Source: Thermoleophilia bacterium (GTDB lineage Bacteria > Actinomycetota > Thermoleophilia > Gaiellales > Gaiellaceae). Taken from it: a stretch of DNA of 10,016 bases. The stretch covers positions 1-10,016 of the forward strand of contig JACVRU010000060.1 of assembly GCA_014534295.1 (NCBI GenBank). Reading direction: 5' to 3'. Shown one piece after another: positions 5,738-10,016 of this stretch. The notes under the pieces were generated by a model. That model saw only the letters and a program-made list of their open reading frames with translations, was not told the DNA's origin and made no database searches. A program made the translations under genes and the position numbers. Numbering within the stretch: the first letter of the stretch is position 1; every line of letters begins with the position of its first letter.

Positions 5738-6751
5738 CGCCTCCGCGCGGAAGACCCGCACCGGCTCGGCCTTGCCGCGCACGTCGACCTCCCCGACCGC
5801 GGCCAGCCGGCAGACGCCCCCAGCGGCGTGCCCGGTCTCCTCGCTGACGAGCAGTGGCTCGCCGAGCTCCTTCGTCAGCGTCTGGAGCCGCGAGGCGACG
5901 TTGACCGCGTCCCCGATCACGGTGTACTCGAGCCTGCGCTGGCTGCCGACGTTGCCGGCGACGACCTCGCCCGTGCCGATGCCGATCCCGAACATGATCT
6001 CGGGCAGGCCGTCCACGCGCAGCTCTGCGTTCAGGCCGGCGAGCTCCCGCAGCATCCCCAGCGCAGCCTGGACCGCGTGCACAGCGTGGTCGGGCAGCGG
6101 GTTCAGCGGCGAGCCGAAGACGGCGAGGAGCGAGTCACCGCCGAACTTGTTCACGAGGCCGCCCTCGTCGACCACGACGCTCGACATCCGCTCGAAGTAG
6201 CGGTTGAGGACGCCGATCAGCCCGGCGGGCGGCAGCGTCTCCGTTAAGCCCGTGAAGTCGCGGATGTCCGCGAAGAGCGCCGTGCACGTGACAAGCCGGC
6301 CGTCGAGCCAGCCGCGCTCCTTGATCGCCTTCTCCGCCAGCTCGGGCGTCACGTACTGGCCGAACAGCTCACGCACGAGCGCTTCCCGCTCGAGCCCATC
6401 GGCCATCCGGTTGAATCCCTCAGCGAGGCGGACGAGCTCGCCGCCGCCCCGTTCCGGCACACGCGCCCGCAGGTCGCCGCGCTCCACGCGGCCGATCGCG
6501 TCGTCGAGGCGGCGCAGCGGCCGAACTATCGAGCGGCCGATGAGCAGCGCGACGCCGACCGCGAGCAGCAGCCCGACGACCGCGACCCCGCGCTCGATCG
6601 TGGAGATCGCCAGCCCCCCGATCGTCTCGGAGTGCTTCGCCTCCTCGCCGCCCTCGCGGTACGAGAGGAAGGCGAGGATCGAGATCGGAAGCAAGCTGAC
6701 CGCGACGAACGAGGCCACCAGGCGAAGCCGGATTCCGGCCCCCCGACCCAT
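5636..6751 (-). CDS. Membrane-bound class III adenylate cyclase with HAMP domain
   Basis: This 371-residue protein is predicted to make cAMP from ATP at the inner face of the membrane. Helix 1 (about 9-30) and helix 2 (about 55-72) flank a very short ~25-residue outer loop. A HAMP linker follows (about 72-125, IVRPLRRLDDAIGRVERGDL...), then the cyclase domain (about 155-335). Catalytic residues are complete: metal-binding Asp162 (FADIRDFT) and Asp206, adenine-selecting Lys202 (NKFGGD) with Thr277 (YTVIGDAVN), and transition-state Asn284 and Arg288. The Lys/Thr pair is the class IIIb pattern, a subgroup with reported bicarbonate-responsive members. ATG 6751 lies 4 nt after the methyltransferase stop, without a Shine-Dalgarno, so coupled translation is likely. 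Residues beyond ~338 form a non-conserved tail that is antisense to the GNAT gene. Guanylate cyclase activity is unlikely given Lys202. Confidence 0.93.
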   Translation of the reverse strand: MGRGAGIRLRLVASFVAVSLLPISILAFLSYREGGEEAKHSETIGGLAISTIERGVAVVGLLLAVGVALLIGRSIVRPLRRLDDAIGRVERGDLRARVPERGGGELVRLAEGFNRMADGLEREALVRELFGQYVTPELAEKAIKERGWLDGRLVTCTALFADIRDFTGLTETLPPAGLIGVLNRYFERMSSVVVDEGGLVNKFGGDSLLAVFGSPLNPLPDHAVHAVQAALGMLRELAGLNAELRVDGLPEIMFGIGIGTGEVVAGNVGSQRRLEYTVIGDAVNVASRLQTLTKELGEPLLVSEETGHAAGGVCRLAAVGEVDVRGKAEPVRVFRAEALSAEDAVGDPLGGLPAVPRMTQQLDAREDVEPD

Positions 6752-6755
6752 GGGC

Positions 6756-7514
6756 TCAAGTATCCCGCACGCCGATCCGCGCGCGGTAGCCGAACCAGAA
6801 CGGCACCGTCCGGTCGCCGAGCACGCGCCGCGCCGTCGCCTCGAGCTCGTCGAGCGGCAGACGGGCGCGGTGCGTCTCGATCGCGCCGAGCGAGCGGACG
6901 TACCCCATCAGGCGCTCCGCGTCGCCGTCCTCGACGGCGTGCAGGACGAGCTCGCGCGCGAAACGGAACCATCCGGACGCCCGCATGCGCGCCAGGTGCT
7001 CGTCCTTGCGGAGCGGCGCACGGGACGTCCAGGGCGAAATCGAGCCCGTCTGCTCCCGCAAGTCCTTGGCGGCGTCCAGCAGGGCCTCGAACGCGGCGTC
7101 GACCTCGGGGTGGACGACCGGCACTGCGTCGTAGTCGTAAGCGGCGAACACGCCGCCGGCGCGGAGGATGCGGCCGACCTCGGCGAACGTCGGCTCCGGC
7201 TCCATCCAGTGCAGCGACTGTGAGCAGGTGACGATGTCCGCGCAGGCATGCAGGAGGCCCGTCGCGCCCGAGTCGCCCGCCAGGTACTCGGCCCCGCCCT
7301 CGGCCTCCGCGACCGTGCGCATGTCCGCGTCCGGCTCGGCGCCGACGACGCGCTCCGCCCGCCCGAGCCAGGCCCGCGTGGAGAGCCCGGTGCCGCTGCC
7401 GAGGTCGACGACGAGCGCCGGCCGGCCGCCGCCGGTCATGCGGACCAGCAGATCGAGGAGCGCCTCGGGCGGTCGCGGCCGGAAGCGGTCGTAGGATTCC
7501 GCGAAGGAGGGCAC
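6756..7514 (-). CDS. Class I SAM-dependent methyltransferase (Methyltransf_11 type)
   Basis: This 252-residue cytoplasmic enzyme transfers a methyl group from S-adenosylmethionine; the substrate is unknown. Motif I is VVDLGSGTGLSTRAW (35-49), the acidic ribose-binding residue is Glu60 in VVGAEPDADM, and the post-motif DIVTCSQSLHWMEPEPTF (93-110) followed by GRILRAGGVFAAYDYD is typical of the UbiE/trans-aconitate-methyltransferase-like group. The opening YDRFRPRPPEALLDLL also matches that group, which supports the GTG start at 7512-7514. No ribosome binding site is seen; a minus-strand -10-like TTATAG lies 11 nt upstream, implying a leader of only a few bases. It is the first gene of a two-gene unit with the adenylate cyclase (4-nt gap). 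A functional link between the two is not evident. Confidence 0.92.
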   Translation of the reverse strand: MPSFAESYDRFRPRPPEALLDLLVRMTGGGRPALVVDLGSGTGLSTRAWLGRAERVVGAEPDADMRTVAEAEGGAEYLAGDSGATGLLHACADIVTCSQSLHWMEPEPTFAEVGRILRAGGVFAAYDYDAVPVVHPEVDAAFEALLDAAKDLREQTGSISPWTSRAPLRKDEHLARMRASGWFRFARELVLHAVEDGDAERLMGYVRSLGAIETHRARLPLDELEATARRVLGDRTVPFWFGYRARIGVRDT

Positions 7515-7540
7515 TCCGACTCACGCTATAAGCTCCTCCG
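7515..7540. promoter_or_regulatory. 26-bp divergent promoter between methyltransferase and SPW-like gene
   Basis: TATAAG (7527-7532) on the plus strand ends 8 nt before the GTG at 7541. On the minus strand TTATAG (7531-7526) ends 11 nt before the GTG at 7514. The hexamers share the central CTATAAG, so one AT-rich core could melt for both directions. No -35 or Shine-Dalgarno is convincing on either side. Confidence 0.5.
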
Positions 7541-7915
7541 GTGCTGAGCGAGGGCCCGTTCTCCGCCCGCCTGCACGGGCTCGCAGAGTACGTGCTCGGC
7601 GGCTTCTTGATCGCGTCGCCGTTCATCTTCGGCTTCGAGGCCGACGCCGCGGTCGCGATCGCGGTCGTCGGCGGCGTAGTCCTGATCCTGATGGCCGCCA
7701 CCGCCTCTACGGGGCCGAGCCTCTCCGGGATCGTCGGCGTCGGCGTCCACGCGCTCGTGGACGCCCTGCTCGCCGCCTTCCTGATCGCGACGCCGTTCGT
7801 GTTCGGCTTCTCGGACGAGGCGGCGCCCACGGGTCTCTTCATCGGCGTCGGCGTCGTGCACCTGCTGTCCACGATCGGCACCCGCTTCGTGCAGCCTGCC
7901 ACCCCCCATCCGTAG
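7541..7915 (+). CDS. Four-helix SPW-repeat-like membrane protein, internally duplicated
   Basis: This 124-residue protein has four predicted membrane helices and an obvious internal duplication. GFLIASPFIFGF (21-32) and AFLIATPFVFGF (79-90) are 58 residues apart, each preceded by a His-containing amphipathic stretch (His12, His70) and followed by a short acidic loop and another helix. The LI.SP...GF pattern recalls the SPW repeat (Pfam SPW), whose Trp is Phe here. Function is unknown for that family. The GTG start at 7541 sits just downstream of a -10-like TATAAG with no Shine-Dalgarno, so the mRNA is probably leaderless. It is the first gene of a plus-strand run leading into the PAP2, CDP-alcohol phosphotransferase and Ino1 genes, 9 nt before the PAP2 start. 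A role alongside inositol lipid synthesis is conjecture from position only. Confidence 0.78.
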   Translation: MLSEGPFSARLHGLAEYVLGGFLIASPFIFGFEADAAVAIAVVGGVVLILMAATASTGPSLSGIVGVGVHALVDALLAAFLIATPFVFGFSDEAAPTGLFIGVGVVHLLSTIGTRFVQPATPHP

Positions 7916-7920
7916 GATGG
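7906..7920. promoter_or_regulatory. Short perfect hairpin/operator between SPW-like and PAP2 genes
   Basis: CCATCC (7906-7911), GTA, GGATGG (7915-7920) form a perfect 6-bp inverted repeat with a 3-nt loop. It spans the stop codon of the SPW-like gene and ends 4 nt before the PAP2 GTG. The TAGGAT at 7913-7918 fits a -10 (TANNNT) placed 6 nt before that GTG, so this may be an internal leaderless promoter overlapped by an operator. A translation-modulating hairpin is an alternative. It is too short and lacks a U-tract for an intrinsic terminator. Confidence 0.35.
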
Positions 7921-7924
7921 AGTC

Positions 7925-8668
7925 GTGACCGCCGCCATCGCAGCCGGCCGCCGCATGCTCCCGAAGGGCTATGCCGATCTCGGCCGCCAGGTCCTGATCT
8001 GGTTCGGCTTCCTGGTCGTCTACCAGGTGGCCCGCGGCATGGCCGACCGCTCCCCCGCGGAGGCGATCGAGAACGGCCTGGCCGTGATCGACTTCCAGCA
8101 GCGGCTCGGCGCCCTCTTCGAGGTGTCGCTCCAGGGCCTGCTGCTCTCCTCCTCGTTCCTGCAGACCCTGACGTCGTGGACCTACTGGCTGTCCCAGTTC
8201 GTCGTCCTCGGCTTCGCGCTGCTCTACGTCTACCTGCGCCGGAACGGGGCCTTCCTCCGGTTCCGCAACACGATCCTCGCGGCGAACGTGATCGGGCTCC
8301 TCGGCTACATCGCCTTCCCGACGGCACCTCCGCGGATGTTCCCCGAGTTCGGCTTCGTGGACGTGCTCGCGAACTTCTCGTCGCTCAACCACGGCAGCGC
8401 GATCGTCGAGCTCGCCTCGAACCCCTACGCCGCGATGCCGAGCCTGCACGCGGCGGACTCGCTGATCGTGGGCCTGACGATGGCGGTGCTCGTCCGCAGG
8501 CGGGTCTGGAAGACGCTCTGGCTCGCCTGGCCCGCGTGGGTGGCGTTCTGCGTGATGGCCACCGGCAACCACTTCTGGCTCGACATCGCCGCCGGCGCGG
8601 TGGTGGCGGCGCTCGCGTACGGGGCGATCGCCCTCGCTTCCGGGCGCTCCGCTCCCGCCCGGGCGTGA
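7925..8668 (+). CDS. PAP2_3-family membrane phosphatase / inositolphosphotransferase-like protein
   Basis: This 247-residue integral membrane protein has about six predicted helices. The three PAP2 superfamily active-site blocks are visible in the PAP2_3 (AUR1-like) form: FPTAPPRM with phosphate-binding Arg137, AMPSLHAA with Ser173 and the general acid His175, and GNHFWLD with nucleophile His216 and Asp220. Enzymes of this group hydrolyse or transfer phosphate from lipid phosphates, or move inositol phosphate between lipids. It is directly followed, with a 4-bp GTGA overlap, by a PIP-synthase-like enzyme and then Ino1. The inferred role is dephosphorylation of phosphatidylinositol phosphate to phosphatidylinositol, a step for which I know no settled actinobacterial enzyme. 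A general undecaprenyl/phosphatidate phosphatase is the alternative. The GTG at 7925 gives a full-length N-terminus; no strong Shine-Dalgarno is present. Confidence 0.88.
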   Translation: MTAAIAAGRRMLPKGYADLGRQVLIWFGFLVVYQVARGMADRSPAEAIENGLAVIDFQQRLGALFEVSLQGLLLSSSFLQTLTSWTYWLSQFVVLGFALLYVYLRRNGAFLRFRNTILAANVIGLLGYIAFPTAPPRMFPEFGFVDVLANFSSLNHGSAIVELASNPYAAMPSLHAADSLIVGLTMAVLVRRRVWKTLWLAWPAWVAFCVMATGNHFWLDIAAGAVVAALAYGAIALASGRSAPARA

Positions 8669-9279
8669 GCGCGGTCAAGGAGACCTACACGTCGGGAGTG
8701 CGCCGGCTCGCAAGGCGCTCGATGACCGGCCTCGCGCGCACGCGGGTCACCCCGAACGCGCTCACCGCGCTCGGGGTCTCGCTCTGTGGCGTCGGCGCCG
8801 TCCTCGTCTACTTCGAGAGCCGGGGCGAGGTGCTCTTCTTCTGGCTCGGAGCGCTCGTCTTCGTCGTGGGCTCCCTGCTGGACATCCTCGACGGGGCGCT
8901 CGCGCGGCAGAGCGGGAAGGGGACGCCCTTCGGCGCCTTCATCGACTCGACCACCGACCGCGTCGGCGAGGGCGCGATGCTCGGCGCGATCGCGCTCGTC
9001 TTCCACCGCGACGGGAACGAGTGGGCCCTGGCGCTGGCGATCGCCGCGATCGCAGGCTCCTTCCTCGTCAGCTACACGCGGGCCCGTGCCGAGGCGCTCG
9101 GGCTCAAGGGCGACGTCGGGCTCGGCTCGCGGGCCGAGCGGGTGGTCGTGATCACCGGGGGGCTCGTCTTCGCGCCCTGGGGCGGCCTGCCCTGGGCGAT
9201 CGCCGTGCTCACGGGGAGCGCGTGGCTGACCGTGCTGCAGCGGATTCTAGCCGTGCGCCGCCAGCTCGCCGCTCGCTGA
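8665..9279 (+). CDS. CDP-alcohol phosphotransferase, probable phosphatidylinositol phosphate synthase
   Basis: This 204-residue membrane enzyme joins CDP-diacylglycerol to an alcohol and releases CMP. The signature D-x2-D-G-x2-A-R-x8-G-x3-D-x3-D is intact: Asp73, Asp76, Gly77, Ala80, Arg81, Gly90, Asp94, Asp98. The segments SYTRARAEALGLKGDVG (136-152) and SRAERVVVITG resemble the SYIKARAEASGLRGDGG...ERPER region of the mycobacterial PIP synthase PgsA1, where basic residues bind inositol phosphate. Together with the adjacent inositol-1-phosphate synthase, this favours inositol 1-phosphate as acceptor over glycerol 3-phosphate. The frame is open well upstream inside the PAP2 gene. The GTG at 8665 is chosen because it overlaps that gene's stop (GTGA) and gives the usual ~200-residue length. 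The TGA at 9277-9279 forms part of the inverted repeat ahead of the next gene. Confidence 0.87.
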   Translation: MSAVKETYTSGVRRLARRSMTGLARTRVTPNALTALGVSLCGVGAVLVYFESRGEVLFFWLGALVFVVGSLLDILDGALARQSGKGTPFGAFIDSTTDRVGEGAMLGAIALVFHRDGNEWALALAIAAIAGSFLVSYTRARAEALGLKGDVGLGSRAERVVVITGGLVFAPWGGLPWAIAVLTGSAWLTVLQRILAVRRQLAAR

Positions 9280-9298
9280 TAGCACTTATCTGCTATCA
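9277..9298. promoter_or_regulatory. Perfect 22-bp inverted repeat, probable operator of the RHH-Ino1 gene
   Basis: TGATAGCA (9277-9284), a 6-bp spacer CTTATC, and TGCTATCA (9291-9298) form a perfect inverted repeat. It begins with the stop codon of the upstream gene and overlaps a -10-like TATCAC (9294-9299) that lies 7 nt before the GTG at 9307. It is one of the few AT-rich patches in the region. A repressor bound here would block a leaderless promoter. The downstream protein begins with two ribbon-helix-helix domains, a class that binds such short repeats, so autoregulation is the natural inference. A G/C-rich stem and U-tract are absent, so it is not a standard terminator. Confidence 0.65.
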
Positions 9299-9306
9299 CT
9301 AGCCCC

Positions 9307-10016
9307 GTGCGCAAGGAGGTTCTCGTCCGCATGCCCGCCGAGCTGAAGCACCAGCTCGCCGAGGAGGTGGCTGCCCGCGGCCGCAGCCTGAACGACGTCG
9401 CGGTCGGCCTCCTCGCCACCAGGTTCGCCGTCCCCTTCGAGCCGAGCGGCCGCGCCGGTAAGGCGCCGACGAGCGAGGGGCCGGTCCTGCTGCGCATGCC
9501 GGCTGAGCTGAAGGACAAGCTCGCCGCGCGGGCGGCGCAGCGCAAGCGCAACGTCAACGACCTCATCGTCGAGACGCTGACCGAGCGGCTCGGAAAGGAC
9601 ACCATGGCTTCCACGAACGGCAAGGCCCGCGACGACCGGAAGGTCCGCGTGGCGATCATCGGCGTCGGCAACTGCGCCAACTCGCTGCTCCAGGGCGTCG
9701 AGTACTACCAGGACGCGCCTGAGGACCAGTTCGTCCCCGGGCTCATGCACGTGAACCTCGGCGGCTACCACGTCCGGGACGTCGAGTTCACCGCGGCCTT
9801 CGACGTGACGACCGAGAAGGTCGGCAAGGACCTTGCCGACGCGATCTGGGCGCACCCCAACGACACGATCAAGTTCGCGGACGTCCCGAAGACGGGCATC
9901 ACCGTCTCCCGCGGGATGACGCACGACGGGATCGGCAAGTACCTCTCCCAGATCGTGGACAAGGCGCCGGGCGAGACGGACGACGTCGTCGGGATCCTCA
10001 AGGAGACGAACACGGA
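9307..10016 (+). CDS. ino1: myo-Inositol-1-phosphate synthase with N-terminal tandem ribbon-helix-helix domains (3' end outside window)
   Basis: The open frame runs 236 codons to the window edge without a stop. Residues ~109 onward are actinobacterial inositol-1-phosphate synthase, which converts glucose 6-phosphate to inositol 1-phosphate with NAD. The NAD loop VAIIGVGNCANSLLQGVEYY, then VPGLMHV, GGYHVRDVEF, AAFDV, KVGKDLADAI, NTIKFADV and DGIGKY closely follow M. tuberculosis Ino1. Ahead of this are two RHH-like units, residues 5-40 and 60-95. They align without gaps, share RMPAELK, and each gives a beta strand, a helix, a turn and a second helix (SLNDVAVGLL; NVNDLIVETL). The GTG at 9307 is preferred: a stop (TAG) lies upstream at 9280, and the in-frame ATG 9331 would remove the first strand even though AAGGAGG (9313-9319) precedes it. 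Methionine 100 (ATG 9604) could be a second start. This is the last gene of the inositol-lipid run. Confidence 0.9.
   Translation, partial: MRKEVLVRMPAELKHQLAEEVAARGRSLNDVAVGLLATRFAVPFEPSGRAGKAPTSEGPVLLRMPAELKDKLAARAAQRKRNVNDLIVETLTERLGKDTMASTNGKARDDRKVRVAIIGVGNCANSLLQGVEYYQDAPEDQFVPGLMHVNLGGYHVRDVEFTAAFDVTTEKVGKDLADAIWAHPNDTIKFADVPKTGITVSRGMTHDGIGKYLSQIVDKAPGETDDVVGILKETNT
9592..9599 (+). promoter_or_regulatory. Internal Shine-Dalgarno ahead of Met100 of the RHH-Ino1 frame
   Basis: GGAAAGGA lies 4 nt before the in-frame ATG at 9604, which sits exactly between the second RHH unit and the Ino1 domain. It could direct synthesis of a free Ino1 enzyme without the DNA-binding part. The codons also simply encode Gly-Lys-Asp, so chance is possible. 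Confidence 0.35.

Noticed and set aside
6526..7956. 476-codon minus-strand open frame over the methyltransferase region
   Set aside because: Out-of-frame shadow of the methyltransferase and cyclase, antisense to the SPW-like gene.
7526..8572. 348-codon minus-strand open frame antisense to PAP2
   Set aside because: Composition is Arg/Glu/His/Gly-rich with no domain; the plus-strand PAP2 motifs are complete.
8176..8664. Upstream extension of the CDP-alcohol phosphotransferase frame
   Set aside because: Overlaps PAP2 in another frame, Arg/Pro-rich; the GTGA junction at 8665 gives the normal family length.
9277..9298. Inverted repeat as a rho-independent terminator
   Set aside because: The stem is AT-rich for this genome, there is no U-tract, and it is immediately followed by the promoter and start of the next gene.
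9331..9333. ATG 9331 with AAGGAGG 12-18 nt upstream as the Ino1 start
   Set aside because: It would delete the first RHH beta strand (EVLVR), which is matched by the second repeat (PVLLR); those SD bases also encode Lys-Glu. GTG 9307 with a close -10 is better.
9286..9924. 212-codon minus-strand open frame antisense to RHH-Ino1
   Set aside because: No motif; antisense shadow of a strongly conserved Ino1 sequence.

Overview
The window reads as a GC-rich actinobacterial chromosome segment. The evidence is codon third positions that are almost all G or C, frequent GTG starts, an actinobacterial-type inositol-1-phosphate synthase and PIP-synthase-like CDP-alcohol phosphotransferase, and a HAIR-like inverted repeat upstream of dnaK. 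A deep-branching actinobacterium (Thermoleophilia-like) is a guess from general resemblance and cannot be proven here. Genes are packed with almost no intergenic DNA. I see no tRNA, rRNA, CRISPR array or insertion sequence.

Left part (1-2345): the 5' end of dnaK lies on the minus strand. A 92-bp regulatory gap follows, then a small two-helix membrane protein on the plus strand. Converging on that gene, with overlapping stop codons, is a minus-strand pair of EamA/DMT transporters joined by a GTGA overlap.

Middle part (2346-7514): peptidase T (pepT) is divergent from the transporter pair. A frameshifted transglutaminase-like gene converges on pepT. moaA (molybdenum cofactor synthesis), overlapped by a GNAT acetyltransferase gene, runs on the plus strand. 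A minus-strand pair, a SAM methyltransferase followed by a HAMP-linked class III adenylate cyclase, converges on the GNAT gene with about 100 bp of antisense overlap.

Right part (7541-10016): this looks like a phosphatidylinositol cluster. In order it has a four-helix SPW-like membrane protein, a PAP2_3-family membrane phosphatase/phosphotransferase, a PIP-synthase-like CDP-alcohol phosphotransferase, and myo-inositol-1-phosphate synthase (cut off by the window end). Ino1 makes the inositol phosphate, the CDP-alcohol enzyme would attach it to CDP-diacylglycerol, and the PAP2 protein is a candidate for removing the phosphate from PIP.

The most unusual feature is that the Ino1 reading frame starts with about 99 extra residues forming two ribbon-helix-helix (RHH) DNA-binding domains. 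The gene is preceded by a perfect 8-6-8 inverted repeat next to the start codon. Together these suggest a biosynthetic enzyme that could repress its own gene. A second theme is promoter economy: three divergent gene pairs are separated by only 20-26 bp, each gap has -10-like hexamers on both strands, and most genes appear to be translated from leaderless transcripts.
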